Assembly: GCF_900166965.1 (NCBI RefSeq)
Contig: NZ_FUZI01000002.1
Location: 186,001-250,000, forward strand
DNA: 64,000 nt
Origin: Photobacterium piscicola
Lineage (GTDB): Bacteria > Pseudomonadota > Gammaproteobacteria > Enterobacterales > Vibrionaceae
Reading direction: 5' to 3'
The notes under the pieces are model-generated. The model was given only the letters and a program-made list of their open reading frames with translations. It did no database searches and had not been told where the DNA came from. Positions 37,996 through 49,005 of this stretch are shown piece by piece. Position 1 is the stretch's first letter. Every line of letters begins with the position of its first letter. Position numbers and translations under genes: made by a program.

Positions 37996-38757
37996 GTGGA
38001 TTATCAAATTGCTGCGGATAATTTAAAAGATCGCGTGATATTAGTAACTGGGGCTGGTGATGGTATCGGCCGAGAAGCCGCACTCCAATATGCTGCTCAT
38101 GGTGCGACCGTGATCCTGTTAGGCAGAACTGTCGCTAAGCTTGAAGCTGTTTATGATGAAATAGAAAAAAATGGCAGCAAGCAAGCCGCGATTATTCCAT
38201 TAGATTTAATGGGTGCAACTAAACAACACTACATTGATATGGCAAATACCATTCAGCAGCAATTTGGGCGCTTAGATGGCGTACTACACAATGCAGGATT
38301 ATTAGGCGCATTAAGCCCACTTGATCATATTGAAGAATCTGTTTTTGACGATGTGATGCAAGTTAACGTAAAAGCGCAATTATTACTTACTCAGGCAATT
38401 TTACCATTAATCAAACAGTCACCAGATGGTCGAATTATCTTTACCTCATCCACCGTCGGTCATATTGGACGTGCTTTTTGGGGAACCTACGCAATATCTA
38501 AATTTGCCACAGAAGGCATGATGCAAGTCTTAGCCGATGAGCTAAGTGATACTTCAATTAAGGTCAATGCCATCAATCCGGGTGGAACCCGTACAGGTAT
38601 GCGAGCACAAGCCTTTCCCGCGGAAGATGCTCGTTTACTCAAAACACCGTTAGATATTATGCCACTTTACCTATATCTAATGGGACCAGAAAGCCGCCAT
38701 ATCTCAGGGCAATGTCTTGATGCTCAGCGTAAGCCCGGCATTAGCAATGAACAATAA
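37996..38757 (+). CDS. yciK: YciK short-chain dehydrogenase/oxidoreductase
   Basis: A 253-residue classical SDR. The cofactor loop TGAGDGIG lies at 18-25 and the catalytic triad is Ser151 or 152, Tyr165 and Lys169 (TSSTVG, YAISK). NAG at 99-101 is kept. The sequence follows E. coli YciK, an SDR of unproven physiological substrate. The GTG start at 37996 is supported by AAGGAAG at 37984-37990. It is convergent with rluB, the usual neighbour. Confidence 0.9.
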   Translation: MDYQIAADNLKDRVILVTGAGDGIGREAALQYAAHGATVILLGRTVAKLEAVYDEIEKNGSKQAAIIPLDLMGATKQHYIDMANTIQQQFGRLDGVLHNAGLLGALSPLDHIEESVFDDVMQVNVKAQLLLTQAILPLIKQSPDGRIIFTSSTVGHIGRAFWGTYAISKFATEGMMQVLADELSDTSIKVNAINPGGTRTGMRAQAFPAEDARLLKTPLDIMPLYLYLMGPESRHISGQCLDAQRKPGISNEQ

Positions 38758-38768
38758 ATAGTAGTTAT

Positions 38769-38797
38769 AAAAAAGCCGACATCGCTGTCGGCATTTT
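38769..38797. terminator. Bidirectional terminator yciK / rluB
   Basis: A 7-bp GC-rich stem (GCCGACA / TGTCGGC, loop TCGC) with A7 on the left and a short T-run on the right. It is stronger for the leftward rluB. Confidence 0.82.
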
Positions 38798-38839
38798 AAT
38801 ATCAATCGTGCACTTTATGCATTAGTCGCGTTTAAACAA

Positions 38840-40018
38840 TTACTTACGTGTACGAGGTTTAGCTGGCTTATTTGCTAATGGGTTACGACGATTTGCCGCA
38901 TTGCCAGAAGGCTTACGCTTGCCAGAACCATTTTGTGGCTTATCTGATGAATTATAAGGCTTCTTCTCATCATCTCTTGGCTTACCTGCAATATGTACAG
39001 GTTTACCTTTAGCGCGATCTGAACGAGGTTTAGCATTATCACGACCTGTTGGTGCAGGTTTAGCACGGCCACGACCACCACGTTGCTCTTGTTGTTGTGA
39101 ATCAACTTCAGCATTACGACTTGAGCTTGATGGTGCGCGACGATCATTATTACGACCGCGACGACCACCCGTACCCGTTGTTTCTACACGCTCTTCATGA
39201 CGACGAACAGCACGACGAATTTGACGAATACCTTTTTTACGCTTCTGACCTTCAACCGTTAATACTGTTTCAGTTTCAGGTGGTAGCTCAACGGTAGCAC
39301 GAAGTTCATTCACTTCTTTTAGTTCTAGCTCGCTCCAACCGCCACGAGGCATGTCTTTCGTTAAGTAAACATCACCATAACGAACACGTTTCAGACGGCT
39401 AACCGTTACACCCTGAGAATCCCATAAACGACGAACCTCACGGTTACGGCCTTCAGTGATCACTACGTAGAAAGTATGATTCATACCTTCACCGCCAGAA
39501 TAAACAACATCTTCAAAGCGTGCTACGCCGTCTTCCAGCTCAACGCCTTTAACGACATTCTTAATCATCTGCTCGTTTACTTCACCAAATACACGCACCA
39601 TGTACTCACGTTCAACAGTACGGCTTGGGTGCATTAAACGGTTAGCTAATTCACCATCAGTAGTGAAAAGTAATAAACCTGAGGTGTTAGCATCTAGACG
39701 ACCAACAGAAACCCAACGGCCTGTTGTTAGACGTGGTAAACGATCAAAAACAGTACGACGACCTTCAGGATCATGACGAGTACATAACTCACCTTCTGGC
39801 TTGTTGTAGGCCAAAATACGGCAGATTTCTTCATCTGACGAAATTAATGCAATATTGTGGCCATCAATGCGTACACTAACGCTAAGATCATCAAGACGAT
39901 CGCCAAGTTTAGCAACAACACCATCAACGCTCACACGGCCGTTTTGGATCATCAATTCGATTTCACGACGTGATCCTTGTCCTGCACGCGCTAATACTTT
40001 TTGTAATTTTTCGCTCAT
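38840..40018 (-). CDS. rluB: 23S rRNA pseudouridine(2605) synthase with long basic tail
   Basis: RluB makes pseudouridine 2605 in 23S rRNA. From ATG 40018 the protein has 392 residues. The S4 RNA-binding domain (1-60, [17 protein letters not shown]) precedes the synthase core with catalytic Asp109 in GRLDANTSG and [17 protein letters not shown] residues. From about 260 the chain is an extended Arg/Lys/Gly/Asn/Ser-rich tail of about 130 residues, longer than the E. coli tail by roughly 100; it should be disordered and bind RNA. The TTG at 40027 adds three residues and is less likely. An unlinked terminator separates it from yciO. Confidence 0.93.
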   Translation of the reverse strand: MSEKLQKVLARAGQGSRREIELMIQNGRVSVDGVVAKLGDRLDDLSVSVRIDGHNIALISSDEEICRILAYNKPEGELCTRHDPEGRRTVFDRLPRLTTGRWVSVGRLDANTSGLLLFTTDGELANRLMHPSRTVEREYMVRVFGEVNEQMIKNVVKGVELEDGVARFEDVVYSGGEGMNHTFYVVITEGRNREVRRLWDSQGVTVSRLKRVRYGDVYLTKDMPRGGWSELELKEVNELRATVELPPETETVLTVEGQKRKKGIRQIRRAVRRHEERVETTGTGGRRGRNNDRRAPSSSSRNAEVDSQQQEQRGGRGRAKPAPTGRDNAKPRSDRAKGKPVHIAGKPRDDEKKPYNSSDKPQNGSGKRKPSGNAANRRNPLANKPAKPRTRK

Positions 40019-40327
40019 TGTAAACAAACCTTTGTCGCCTTCACAGGCGTCGAAATTCTCATCAAAGTCCTCTTCTCAGTTCTCTTTTTATTGTTGCAAT
40101 GATTGCGCAAAAAAAGAAAGTGAGGGGAAATAATGCGAATAGCAATAATTTGGATTCTAGCGTGATAATCAATTATCTATCATGCTAGATATGTAGCCGA
40201 TTATTATCGCAAATCTAACGGTTATTTACCATAAAAATAGCGATAAAAAAAACGTATCATAAACAATATGATACGTTTATAAAAATGCATATACCGCCAA
40301 TGCATTTACTGTGGAAATTAAACGATT
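40019..40327. other. Intergenic region rluB / yciO
   Basis: 309 bp holding the yciO terminator (40245-40278) and, by position, the rluB promoter. No ORF. Confidence 0.5.
40245..40278 (-). terminator. Rho-independent terminator of rnm-yciO
   Basis: A 12-bp stem (AAACGTATCATA / TATGATACGTTT, loop AACAA) followed on the minus strand by eight T, 50 bp beyond the yciO stop. Confidence 0.88.
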
Positions 40328-40948
40328 TTATTCAAACGGCGTAATATCACCAGCACCAATACGTACAATATCAATGTTACCGTCACTAAAATCGATAACG
40401 GTTGTTGGCTGCTCACTGAGATAACCACCGTGCATGATTAGATCAACAGCATGTTCTAATTGGTCACGAATCTCATCAGGATCCGCTTCTGTGGTCTCTT
40501 TACCAGGTAAAATCAAACTGGTCGACATCATCGGTTCACCCAAAGCTTCAAGCAGCGCTAAAGCAATATTATTATCAGGAACACGAATACCAATCGTTTT
40601 ACGCTTAGCGTTCATTAATCGACGTGGGACTTCCTTGGTGCCTTTAAAGATAAAGGTATAAGCACCTGGAGTATTATTTCGCAATAAACGAAACGCAATA
40701 TTGTCAACGCGGGTATATAACGATAGTTCAGATAAATCACGGCATAACAAGGTAAAATTATGCTTATCGTTTAAACGTCGTATTTGACAAATACGCTCCA
40801 GCGCTTGTTTGTTTTCCATCTGACAACCCAGAGCATAACCTGAGTCGGTAGGATAAACCACAACCCCACCATTTTTAATAATATCAACCGCTTGATTGAT
40901 TAAACGCGTTTGCGGTGTTTCTGGATGAACATAAAAAAACTGACTCAT
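40328..40948 (-). CDS. yciO: Sua5/YciO/YrdC family protein YciO
   Basis: A 206-residue protein that matches E. coli Yci[53 protein letters not shown] and [14 protein letters not shown]. The fold is that of threonylcarbamoyl-AMP synthases, but E. coli YciO does not readily replace the essential TsaC/YrdC, so its cellular role is uncertain. The start at 40948 is set by homology and by GAGGAAAA just upstream; a longer frame to 41077 is only overlap with rnm. The ATG overlaps the rnm stop (ATGA), so translation is coupled. Confidence 0.92.
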   Translation of the reverse strand: MSQFFYVHPETPQTRLINQAVDIIKNGGVVVYPTDSGYALGCQMENKQALERICQIRRLNDKHNFTLLCRDLSELSLYTRVDNIAFRLLRNNTPGAYTFIFKGTKEVPRRLMNAKRKTIGIRVPDNNIALALLEALGEPMMSTSLILPGKETTEADPDEIRDQLEHAVDLIMHGGYLSEQPTTVIDFSDGNIDIVRIGAGDITPFE

Positions 40949-41838
40949 TTTTCCTCCTTCGAGGCAGATAACTCCGTGGTTATTTCTGCCTCTACTCGCT
41001 TTTTCTCTACCGTCCAATTCTGCCATAACGGCACTACATCTTTCGGTAACCACAAATTGCGGCCTAATTCGGTCCATGGGGATGGATAATGAAAATCAGA
41101 CCCTTGTGAAGCGAGTAAATTATATTGGATGGCGTAATCCCCAAAAGTACGTCGTTCTTGCGGTGCTTGTTGAGGTTGAGCAACTTCAATACCGTCGCCT
41201 TTTGCGTCAATAAAATGCTGAATTAAGCGCTTGATCCATTTTGCCGTCATTTGGTAACGACCGGGATGAGCAATAACAGCTTGACCACCAGCGGCATGAA
41301 TCACGGTTACAGCATCGGCAATTGAGCACCAACTTGGTGGCACATAACCAGGATTACCTCGGGTTAAGAATTTCTTAAACACCGCCTGCATAGTTTTGGC
41401 ATAACCTTGTTCAACCAACCAACGAGCAAAATGCGCACGCGTAATCGAAGCGTCGCCCGCTAATGCCATCGCACCTTCAAAAGCACCTGGCATTTTGTTC
41501 TTTTCTAACCGTGCGCCAATCTCTTTTGCACGTGCAAGTCGATGTTCGGCTTGGGCGTTAATAAATGAAATTAACTCAGGATGATTAGGATCTATATTAA
41601 GCCCAACAATATGAATATCAAAGTTTTGCCACACCGTTGATATCTCAATACCATTAATTAATGTAATCGGTAATTGTTCTTGTTCAATAACAGCATGCGC
41701 TTGTGCTAGGCCATCAATCGTATCGTGATCGGTAATTGCCAACACATCAACCCGCATATCCACGGCGCGTCGAACAAGATCTTGCGGCGATAAGCGGCCG
41801 TCTGACGCTGTAGTATGACAATGTAAATCAAACAACAT
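40945..41838 (-). CDS. rnm: 5'-3' exoribonuclease Rnm (RNase AM, formerly TrpH/YciV)
   Basis: A 297-residue PHP-domain enzyme. Metal-binding blocks are [10 protein letters not shown] at 4-13, ITDHDT near 35-40, HPGRY near 195 and GSDFHYPS near 250. The E. coli homologue matures the 5' ends of rRNAs and degrades short RNAs and pAp. It stands divergent from the trp operon across a shared gap with the TrpR operator, which is why it was first named trpH. The last codons contain the yciO ribosome-binding site. Confidence 0.92.
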   Translation of the reverse strand: MLFDLHCHTTASDGRLSPQDLVRRAVDMRVDVLAITDHDTIDGLAQAHAVIEQEQLPITLINGIEISTVWQNFDIHIVGLNIDPNHPELISFINAQAEHRLARAKEIGARLEKNKMPGAFEGAMALAGDASITRAHFARWLVEQGYAKTMQAVFKKFLTRGNPGYVPPSWCSIADAVTVIHAAGGQAVIAHPGRYQMTAKWIKRLIQHFIDAKGDGIEVAQPQQAPQERRTFGDYAIQYNLLASQGSDFHYPSPWTELGRNLWLPKDVVPLWQNWTVEKKRVEAEITTELSASKEEK

Positions 41839-41849
41839 AACTTTACTTC

Positions 41850-41878
41850 TTGACTTTGTTTTTATGAACTAGTTTACT
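41850..41878 (+). promoter_or_regulatory. trp operon sigma-70 promoter
   Basis: TTGACT (41850-41855), a 17-bp spacer, then TTTACT (41873-41878). The E. coli trp promoter is TTGACA-N17-TTAACT with the operator over the -10, and the same layout is seen here. Confidence 0.85.
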
Positions 41879-41884
41879 AGTACG
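41866..41884 (+). promoter_or_regulatory. TrpR operator
   Basis: GAACTAGTTTACTAGTACG differs at one base from the E. coli trp operator as I remember it and keeps the CTAG half-sites. It covers the -10 hexamer, so TrpR with tryptophan should block RNA polymerase. Confidence 0.85.
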
Positions 41885-42000
41885 TAATTACTAGGAATGA
41901 TATGGCTTCTAACATCATAACCTTTAGCTAGTTTAAACCAATTCACCGCTATACACCTTGGTAATCCTTGGATATAGCAGCAGACAAATAGGATAGCGCC

Positions 42001-42078
42001 ATGTTACAGCAAATTAGTACACAACGACCGCCTTTCTTGATTATTTACGAGTGGCAAGCAATGTTATGGCAACGGTAA
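42001..42078 (+). CDS. trpL: trp operon leader peptide
   Basis: A 25-codon ORF with AGGA at 41990-41993 upstream of the ATG. It contains two tryptophan codons near its end (positions 18 and 23, in EWQAMLWQR) and is followed directly by the attenuator. The Trp codons are four residues apart rather than tandem as in E. coli. Position, size and composition mark it as the leader that senses charged tRNA-Trp by ribosome stalling. Confidence 0.8.
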   Translation: MLQQISTQRPPFLIIYEWQAMLWQR

Positions 42079-42135
42079 AATACAGTAACATTCTGTACTT
42101 TTACTCAAGCCTATCATTATCGAAGGCTTTTTTTT
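42075..42135 (+). terminator. trp attenuator
   Basis: The terminator arm is AAGCCT (42107-42112) / AGGCTT (42124-42129) with a run of eight T. Upstream, GTAAAATACAG (42075-42085) can pair with CTGTACTTTTAC (42093-42104, one bulge), and AATGTTA near the second Trp codon (42060-42066) can pair with TAACATT (42086-42092). The first two pairings are mutually constrained; which one is the antiterminator needs a folding calculation. Confidence 0.75.
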
Positions 42136-42328
42136 GGTCCTCTCCATATAGCTAATCACAACCCAATGCATTGATTATTATATATTTGACCAAAATAAAA
42201 TATTGCAACACACTTTGTTAATAATTATCGGTAAAAGTAAAAAACTAGTCTTGCTCAAATACTCAGTTTACGCCACTATCGAACAATGAAAGCAGGATTG
42301 TATTGGTACAAACGGCAAGGAGAACGCT

Positions 42329-43921
42329 GTGACAACTCACTCTATTGGATCGCATATCTATAACACGACACCAGAAAATCAACATCCAATTAAGGTACTT
42401 AACCTTGATGTACCCTACATGGCTGACCCTACTGATGCTTATTTTACGCTCTGTGGTGATAGCCCTTGCCATCTATTATTAGAATCAGCCGAAGTCGATT
42501 CTAAGCAAGATCTTAAAAGCTTATTATTGATTGATGCTGCCGTACGCATTGTCTGTCGTGGTAAAGAGGTGATATTAGAAGCCCAATCTAACAATGGCCA
42601 ACGCATCCTGCATGTTCTAAACAGCCATCTCAAGTCTGATATTAAAGCCACCTATAATGCTGATACGCTGCGGTTACATTTTCCAACCCATGTGCAGACG
42701 TTAGATGAAGACTCTCGCCTACGCCAAACATCATCTTTTGATGCATTACGACTGATTCAACATGCCTTTGATACCGAAAATCATCCTCGCGATGCATTAT
42801 TCATTGGTGGTTTATTTGCTTATGATTTAGTGGCTGACTTTGAACCACTTATCGCCGTTGATGCGGACAATAGCTGCCCTGATTATATTTTCTATATTGC
42901 TGAAACATTATTGATTATCGATCATCAATATCAACAAGCACATTTACAAGCGACCCTGTTTGAGCATGATACCCCGGCAATTGCGGATGATCTTCAACAA
43001 CGTTTAGTCACACTTAAAACCCGTTGTCTTAATCCTCAGTCATTACCCGTTGCACCCGCTATCACCACCTGTGTCCCCGTTCCAACAATAACGGATCATG
43101 ATTTCAATCAAACCGTTGCCGCTTTGAAGCAATTTGTTATTCGAGGTGATGTATTTCAAGTCGTGCCATCTCGACAATTTAAGCTGCCGTGTCCCTCGCC
43201 ACTGAACGCATATAAAGCATTGAAGATTGGTAACCCAAGTCCGTATATGTTTTATCTGCATGATACTGACTTTACCTTATTTGGTGCCTCTCCAGAGAGC
43301 GCATTGAAATATTGTACCCAGTCTAACCAAGTTGAAATTTACCCAATTGCAGGTACACGTCAACGCGGCAAAAACAAAGATGGTTCCATTAATCTCGACC
43401 TTGATACGCGTATCGAACTAGAACTTCGCTGTGACACCAAAGAAAATGCTGAACACATGATGCTAGTTGATTTAGCCCGTAATGATGTCGCCCGTATTAG
43501 CCAAGCAGGAAGCCGCCACGTAGCTGATTTATTACATGTTGATCGTTATAGCCATGTGATGCATTTAGTGTCGCGAGTCGTGGGTCAATTGCGCCATGAT
43601 CTTGATGCCCTGCACGCTTATCAAGCTTGTATGAACATGGGAACGTTAACGGGCGCACCTAAAATTAGAGCCATGCAACTTATTCGTGAAGTTGAACAAC
43701 GTCGCCGTGGAAGCTATGGCGGTGCGGTTGGTTATATTACAGGACATGGGGATATGGATACCTGCATTGTGATCCGTTCTGCTTATGTCGAAAACGGTAT
43801 CGCCAGTGTTCAAGCAGGTGCAGGGGTAGTTTATGACTCCATACCCCAAGCTGAAACAGATGAAACCAAATCGAAAGCACAAGCGGTAATCAATGCCATT
43901 CGTCACGCCCACCAAGGTTAA
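42329..43921 (+). CDS. trpE: Anthranilate synthase component I
   Basis: TrpE converts chorismate to anthranilate with ammonia from TrpG. The 530-residue protein has the feedback-binding motif [16 protein letters not shown] near 48-63, which binds tryptophan, and the chorismate-binding core [36 protein letters not shown] and [12 protein letters not shown]. The GTG start at 42329 follows AAGGAGA. It leads the structural genes of the operon, 10 bp ahead of trpG. Confidence 0.97.
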   Translation: MTTHSIGSHIYNTTPENQHPIKVLNLDVPYMADPTDAYFTLCGDSPCHLLLESAEVDSKQDLKSLLLIDAAVRIVCRGKEVILEAQSNNGQRILHVLNSHLKSDIKATYNADTLRLHFPTHVQTLDEDSRLRQTSSFDALRLIQHAFDTENHPRDALFIGGLFAYDLVADFEPLIAVDADNSCPDYIFYIAETLLIIDHQYQQAHLQATLFEHDTPAIADDLQQRLVTLKTRCLNPQSLPVAPAITTCVPVPTITDHDFNQTVAALKQFVIRGDVFQVVPSRQFKLPCPSPLNAYKALKIGNPSPYMFYLHDTDFTLFGASPESALKYCTQSNQVEIYPIAGTRQRGKNKDGSINLDLDTRIELELRCDTKENAEHMMLVDLARNDVARISQAGSRHVADLLHVDRYSHVMHLVSRVVGQLRHDLDALHAYQACMNMGTLTGAPKIRAMQLIREVEQRRRGSYGGAVGYITGHGDMDTCIVIRSAYVENGIASVQAGAGVVYDSIPQAETDETKSKAQAVINAIRHAHQG

Positions 43922-43931
43922 GGAGCACAAG

Positions 43932-44561
43932 ATGACCATCACGAAAAATTACCATAATGCCCATATTGTGCTGTTAGATAACTTTGATTCTTTTACTTAC
44001 AACCTTGTTGATCAATTTCGAAGTCTGGGTTTTCCCGTCACGATTTATCGTAATCATTTATCAGCGCAACAAATCGAACACGCATTACTTGAACATAAAA
44101 ATCCGGTATTAGTGTTATCACCAGGCCCTGGCGCACCAGCTGATGCCGGGTGTATGCCTGAACTTATTCAACGCGTCAAAGGCAAAATCCCAATGTTAGG
44201 TATTTGCCTCGGTCATCAAGCAATTGTTGAAGCTTATGGTGGTACCGTCGCCGGCGCTGGCGATATCGTACATGGTAAAGCAGCAATGATAACCCACAAC
44301 CAACACCCTGTTTTTGGTCAACTTGCCAGCCCACTCACCGTCGCCCGTTATCATTCTTTAGTCGCAACCCATGTTCCTGCTAGCCTTGAAACGATTGCTG
44401 ATGTAAATGGATTAGTGATGGCGGTCGTTAATGAACACGACAAAGTCTGTGGCTTTCAATTTCACCCAGAATCTATCCTTACTACTCAAGGCGCAGAACT
44501 ACTTACTCATACACTGGCTTGGGTTATCAAAGCACCCACCACATGCCTAAATACCCATTAA
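43932..44561 (+). CDS. trpG: Anthranilate synthase component II (glutamine amidotransferase)
   Basis: A 209-residue class I glutaminase that supplies ammonia to TrpE. Catalytic Cys lies in [10 protein letters not shown] and the His-Glu pair in [18 protein letters not shown] is the oxyanion-loop block. The start ATG 43932 follows AAGGAG at 43920-43925. TrpG is a free-standing protein here, unlike the TrpGD fusion of E. coli, which is the usual Vibrionaceae state. Confidence 0.95.
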   Translation: MTITKNYHNAHIVLLDNFDSFTYNLVDQFRSLGFPVTIYRNHLSAQQIEHALLEHKNPVLVLSPGPGAPADAGCMPELIQRVKGKIPMLGICLGHQAIVEAYGGTVAGAGDIVHGKAAMITHNQHPVFGQLASPLTVARYHSLVATHVPASLETIADVNGLVMAVVNEHDKVCGFQFHPESILTTQGAELLTHTLAWVIKAPTTCLNTH

Positions 44562-44572
44562 GGAAGATGATG

Positions 44573-45583
44573 ATGAACGCTACTATTTCTAAACTCGCTG
44601 ACAAACTCTACGCTCAACACCCCTTGAGCGAAGAAGAAAGCCATATCCTCTTTGATGCGATCATCAATGGAGAAGTTGAGCCGATTGTATTATCAGCCGT
44701 ATTAACAGCATTAAAAATTAAAGGTGAAACGCCAGCAGAAATTGCAGGTGCAGCCAAAGCATTAGTTAAAAATGCCAACCCATTTCCACGCCCGAATTAT
44801 GACTTTGCCGACATTGTCGGTACTGGAGGCGATGGTGCGAATACCATCAACATTTCGACTACTGCAGCCTTTGTTGCTGCCGCCTGTGGTGTGAAAGTGG
44901 CTAAACATGGTAATCGTGGTGTATCAAGCAAATCAGGTTCATCCGATTTATTAGATCAATTTGGGATTAATTTAGCCATGTCCGCCCAAACGGCACGCCA
45001 AGCGTTAGATGATCTTGGTGTCTGTTTTTTATTTGCACCGGAATATCACGGAGGCGTACGTCATGCGATGCCAGTACGACAAACATTACAAACGCGCACT
45101 ATTTTTAATGTCTTAGGCCCATTAATTAACCCAGCCAAACCTAATATTCAATTAATGGGGGTTTACGATATCGCCTTAGTGCGCCCGATTGCTGAAACCT
45201 TAGCAGCAATGGGATTAAAACGAGCAGCAGTAGTACATGGTAGCGGGCTGGATGAAGTTGCCATTCATGGTGAAACCCATGTAGCTGAAATTATTGATGG
45301 GGTCATTAGTGAATATACGCTTACTCCGGCTGATTTTGGACTTCAAAGCTACCCTTTAGAAGCTATTCGTGGCGGTGAGCCAGATGAGAATTGCCACATT
45401 ATAAAACAGATTCTGATCGGTAAAGGAACACCCGCTCAAGAAGGTGCCGTTGCTGTTAATGTTGCACTTTTATTGCGCCTTTTTGGCCATCACGATCTTA
45501 AAGCCAATACTCAACGCGCAATCACCACCATGCGTTCAGGTAACGCATATCAACTTGTAGAACAACTGGCAGCACGAGGTTAA
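44573..45583 (+). CDS. trpD: Anthranilate phosphoribosyltransferase
   Basis: TrpD joins anthranilate to PRPP. The 336-residue protein carries the PRPP loop GTGGDGANTINIST, KHGNRGVSSKSGSSD and HGSGLDE. Three ATG codons run in tandem at 44567-44575; the third (44573) has the best 8-nt spacing from AGGA at 44561-44564. The frame is unfused and starts 11 bp after the trpG stop. Confidence 0.96.
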   Translation: MNATISKLADKLYAQHPLSEEESHILFDAIINGEVEPIVLSAVLTALKIKGETPAEIAGAAKALVKNANPFPRPNYDFADIVGTGGDGANTINISTTAAFVAAACGVKVAKHGNRGVSSKSGSSDLLDQFGINLAMSAQTARQALDDLGVCFLFAPEYHGGVRHAMPVRQTLQTRTIFNVLGPLINPAKPNIQLMGVYDIALVRPIAETLAAMGLKRAAVVHGSGLDEVAIHGETHVAEIIDGVISEYTLTPADFGLQSYPLEAIRGGEPDENCHIIKQILIGKGTPAQEGAVAVNVALLLRLFGHHDLKANTQRAITTMRSGNAYQLVEQLAARG

Positions 45584-45585
45584 TC

Positions 45586-46986
45586 ATGGAAACAGTCCTT
45601 GCTAAAATTATCGCAGATAAAAAAATCTGGGTCGATGCTCGTAAAGAAGCGCAACCTCTCGCCAGTTTTCGCCACCAGCTTACGCCTAGCGATCGTGATT
45701 TCTACCACGCACTGACCAATACAGACCAACATGGGTGCTATCGCCCTGCTTTCATTCTCGAATGTAAAAAGGCATCACCGTCAAAAGGCTTAATTAGAGA
45801 AGATTTCAATTTAGATGATATTGCGATGGTTTATAGCCAATACGCCAGTGCTATTTCAGTATTAACTGACGAGAAATATTTTCAAGGCAATGTTGAGTTC
45901 TTACCGAAGGTACGCAGTCAAGTTACCCAACCAGTATTATGCAAAGACTTTATGATTGATAGCTACCAAGTCTATTTGGCGCGTCATTATCAGGCAGATG
46001 CGATTTTATTGATGCTATCGGTACTGGATGACGAACAATACCAAACACTTGCCGCAGTGGCTGAATCACTTCAACTTGGCGTTTTAACCGAAGTGAGTAA
46101 TGAAGCCGAACTCACGCGCGCCATCAAACTCAAAGCAAAAGTTGTCGGGATTAACAACCGTAATTTACGTGATTTGAGTATTGATTTAAATCGTACCAAA
46201 CAACTCGCGCCCGATTTACCTAAAGGCACAATTGTTATTTCTGAATCAGGGATTTATACCCACCAGCAAGTACGTGAACTCTCGCCTTATGCCAATGGTT
46301 TTTTAATTGGTAGTTCATTAATGGCAGCTGATAACCTTGATTTAGCGGTTCGAAAAGTCTTATTTGGTGAACATAAAGTTTGCGGGTTAACCTCAAATGT
46401 AGATGCTCATCAGGCTTATCAACAAGGGGCAACCTATGGGGGTTTGATTTTCGTGCCATCATCACCGCGAGCGATTAATCTCGACCACGCTTTAGCGGTT
46501 ACCGCCTCCGTTCCTCTTAATTTTGTCGGTGTATTTCAAAACAGCCCATTGACAGACATTGTGACTACCGCAACAACTTTAGCCTTGGCTGCGGTGCAAT
46601 TACACGGTAATGAATCACCACAATATATCGCGCAATTACGTGAACAATTACCGACTAACTGCCAAATATGGAAAGCCCATGCCATTACTGATAGCGTACC
46701 AGATCTTACTCAATGGTCAGTCGACAAGCACCTGTTTGACAGTAAAGTCGAAGGCAAAAGTGGAGGCACAGGTATCACCTTTGATTGGTCTTTAATTACA
46801 CCAGAAAACAGATCAAACAGCTTACTTGCTGGTGGGCTCAACCCAGATAATGTACACCATGCCGCCTCGCTTGGTTTTAGCGGCTTAGATTTAAATTCCG
46901 GTGTAGAAAGCGCACCGGGTAAAAAAGATCCCCATAAATTAGCGGCAGCCTTTACGGCAATCAAATATATTAAGGACGATAAATAA
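45586..46986 (+). CDS. trpCF: Bifunctional indole-3-glycerol phosphate synthase / phosphoribosylanthranilate isomerase
   Basis: A two-domain TIM-barrel fusion of 466 residues. The N-terminal half (about 1-255) is IGP synthase with [33 protein letters not shown] and VISESGIYT. The C-terminal half (about 260-466) is PRA isomerase with KVCGLTS (catalytic Cys), [17 protein letters not shown] and [10 protein letters not shown]. Both sets of catalytic residues look intact. The fusion is the same as in E. coli. The ATG lies 2 bp after the trpD stop. Confidence 0.96.
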   Translation: METVLAKIIADKKIWVDARKEAQPLASFRHQLTPSDRDFYHALTNTDQHGCYRPAFILECKKASPSKGLIREDFNLDDIAMVYSQYASAISVLTDEKYFQGNVEFLPKVRSQVTQPVLCKDFMIDSYQVYLARHYQADAILLMLSVLDDEQYQTLAAVAESLQLGVLTEVSNEAELTRAIKLKAKVVGINNRNLRDLSIDLNRTKQLAPDLPKGTIVISESGIYTHQQVRELSPYANGFLIGSSLMAADNLDLAVRKVLFGEHKVCGLTSNVDAHQAYQQGATYGGLIFVPSSPRAINLDHALAVTASVPLNFVGVFQNSPLTDIVTTATTLALAAVQLHGNESPQYIAQLREQLPTNCQIWKAHAITDSVPDLTQWSVDKHLFDSKVEGKSGGTGITFDWSLITPENRSNSLLAGGLNPDNVHHAASLGFSGLDLNSGVESAPGKKDPHKLAAAFTAIKYIKDDK

Positions 46987-46988
46987 TC

Positions 46989-48179
46989 ATGAGTAAATTG
47001 AATGCCTACTTTGGTGAATTTGGTGGTCAATATGTCCCTCAAATTCTAGTACCAGCCTTGGACCAACTTGAAGATGCTTTTATCGAAGCTCAACAAGATT
47101 CACAATTTCAACATCAATTTATAACGTTATTAAAAGAATATGCGGGGCGACCAACGGCGTTAACCTTGTGTCAAAATTTAACTCAAGGTACAAAGACCAA
47201 GCTTTATCTCAAACGAGAAGATCTACTTCACGGTGGCGCACACAAAACTAACCAAGTTTTAGGTCAAGCTTTACTGGCACAACGCATGGGTAAAACTGAA
47301 ATCATTGCAGAAACAGGAGCTGGTCAACACGGGGTTGCTACGGCATTAGCCTGTGCTTTACTCGGATTAAAGTGCCGCATCTATATGGGCGCGAAAGATA
47401 TTGAACGTCAAAGTCCTAATGTTTTTAGAATGAAATTAATGGGCGCGACGGTTATTCCCGTAACATCAGGTTCAGCAACCTTAAAAGATGCATGTAATGA
47501 AGCGATGCGCGATTGGTCTGCTAGCTATGACAAAGCCCATTATCTATTAGGTACCGCCGCGGGTCCTCACCCATTCCCAACCATAGTGCGTGAGTTTCAA
47601 AAAATTATTGGTGAAGAAACCAAGACCCAAATTATCGCTAAAGAAGGTCGATTACCAGATGCCGTTATTGCTTGTGTTGGCGGTGGCTCTAATGCAATTG
47701 GTATGTTCGCTGACTTTATCGAAGAAAGTAGTGTCCGTTTAATTGGCGTTGAGCCTGCAGGAAAAGGCTTAGATACCGACATGCATGGCGCGCCATTGAA
47801 ACACGGCAAGCTCGGTATTTTCTTTGGTATGAAAGCGCCGCTAATGCAAGATGAACATGGTCAAGTTGAAGAATCTTACTCTGTTTCCGCAGGGTTAGAT
47901 TTCCCTTCTGTCGGGCCTCAACATGCTCACCTTAACGCTATTGGTCGCGCAGAATATGGTGCAGTAACCGATGATGAAGCATTAGATGCATTTCAACTAT
48001 TAGCCCGTAAAGAAGGCATTATTCCCGCACTTGAATCTGCACATGCATTGGCTTATGCACTAAAAATAATTGCAGATGACCCCGAAAAAGAGCAATTACT
48101 GGTGGTTAACCTTTCCGGTCGAGGCGATAAAGACATTTTCACTGTGCACGATATTTTAACGGCAAAAGGAGTTCTATAA
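46989..48179 (+). CDS. trpB: Tryptophan synthase beta subunit
   Basis: A PLP enzyme that condenses indole with serine. The 396-residue protein has Lys86 in HGGAHKTNQ as the PLP lysine, the substrate loop [12 protein letters not shown] near 109-120 and the phosphate-binding [10 protein letters not shown] near 230-239. Length and motifs are those of TrpB1. It starts 2 bp after trpCF and its stop overlaps the trpA start by one base. Confidence 0.98.
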   Translation: MSKLNAYFGEFGGQYVPQILVPALDQLEDAFIEAQQDSQFQHQFITLLKEYAGRPTALTLCQNLTQGTKTKLYLKREDLLHGGAHKTNQVLGQALLAQRMGKTEIIAETGAGQHGVATALACALLGLKCRIYMGAKDIERQSPNVFRMKLMGATVIPVTSGSATLKDACNEAMRDWSASYDKAHYLLGTAAGPHPFPTIVREFQKIIGEETKTQIIAKEGRLPDAVIACVGGGSNAIGMFADFIEESSVRLIGVEPAGKGLDTDMHGAPLKHGKLGIFFGMKAPLMQDEHGQVEESYSVSAGLDFPSVGPQHAHLNAIGRAEYGAVTDDEALDAFQLLARKEGIIPALESAHALAYALKIIADDPEKEQLLVVNLSGRGDKDIFTVHDILTAKGVL

Positions 48180-48985
48180 TGGATCGCTACCACAATTTAT
48201 TTACTCAATTGAATGCCCGTAATGAAGGTGCCTTTGTCCCTTTTGTTACCTTGGGTGATCCAACACCACAACGCTCAATGGATATTATTGATACTTTAGT
48301 TGCCGCTGGCGCTGATGCCTTAGAGCTAGGGATCCCTTTTTCAGATCCATTGGCTGATGGTCCAACGATTCAAGGAGCCAATATTCGTGCTCTTGCCGCA
48401 GACACCACCCCGACCATTTGTTTTGAAATGCTAACTCAAATTCGAGCGAAATATCCTCAATTGCCGATTGGACTACTGATGTACGCTAATTTGGTTTTTG
48501 CTACAGGTATCGATCATTTTTATCGTCGCTGTGCGAATGCTGGCATTGATTCAGTATTAATTGCAGATGTACCCGTCAATGCATCTCTTGAGTTTAGAGT
48601 TGCAGCAGAAGCACAGGGTATTCACCCTATTTTTATCGCACCACCTAACGCTGATGCCGCAACCTTAAAAACAGTCTCAGAGCTTAGCGGTGGTTATACT
48701 TACCTACTTTCACGCGCAGGCGTCACAGGTGCAGAAACGAAAGCAGAAATGCCAATTGAGCCATTATTAGCCGCATTAAAAGCCCATAATGCACCACCAG
48801 CATTACTCGGGTTTGGTATTTCAACCCCAGAGCAAGTGAGTGAAGCCATAAAAGCAGGCGCTGCTGGAGCAATTTCAGGTTCAGCCATCGTTAAAATTAT
48901 TGAAACCCATGTTGATGACCATCCAGCACTGCTCAGAGCACTGAGTACATTTATAACCAACATGAAAGCAGCAACACGTCGCTAG
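48179..48985 (+). CDS. trpA: Tryptophan synthase alpha subunit
   Basis: TrpA cleaves indole-3-glycerol phosphate and passes indole to TrpB. The 268-residue TIM barrel keeps the catalytic Glu in [10 protein letters not shown] and the catalytic Asp in [10 protein letters not shown], with [10 protein letters not shown] and [10 protein letters not shown] for phosphate binding. The start overlaps the trpB stop (TAATG), so the pair is co-translated. It is the last trp gene; a stem-loop without U-tract follows. Confidence 0.97.
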   Translation: MDRYHNLFTQLNARNEGAFVPFVTLGDPTPQRSMDIIDTLVAAGADALELGIPFSDPLADGPTIQGANIRALAADTTPTICFEMLTQIRAKYPQLPIGLLMYANLVFATGIDHFYRRCANAGIDSVLIADVPVNASLEFRVAAEAQGIHPIFIAPPNADAATLKTVSELSGGYTYLLSRAGVTGAETKAEMPIEPLLAALKAHNAPPALLGFGISTPEQVSEAIKAGAAGAISGSAIVKIIETHVDDHPALLRALSTFITNMKAATRR

Positions 48986-49005
48986 CCTATAATCCGCTAC
49001 CCATC

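Larger units (their letters stand above)
41839..42328. other. Control region of the trp operon
   Basis: 490 bp between rnm and trpE. In order it holds the sigma-70 promoter with TrpR operator (41850-41884), the leader peptide (42001-42078), the attenuator (42075-42135), and an AT-rich stretch up to the trpE ribosome site AAGGAGA at 42318-42324. Confidence 0.8.

Noticed and set aside
42301..42328. A second leader peptide, because the bases before trpE read as ATG AAA GCA GGA TTG TAT TGG
   Set aside because: This frame from 42288 lies beyond the attenuator and has one Trp codon only; the ORF at 42001 fits the leader role.
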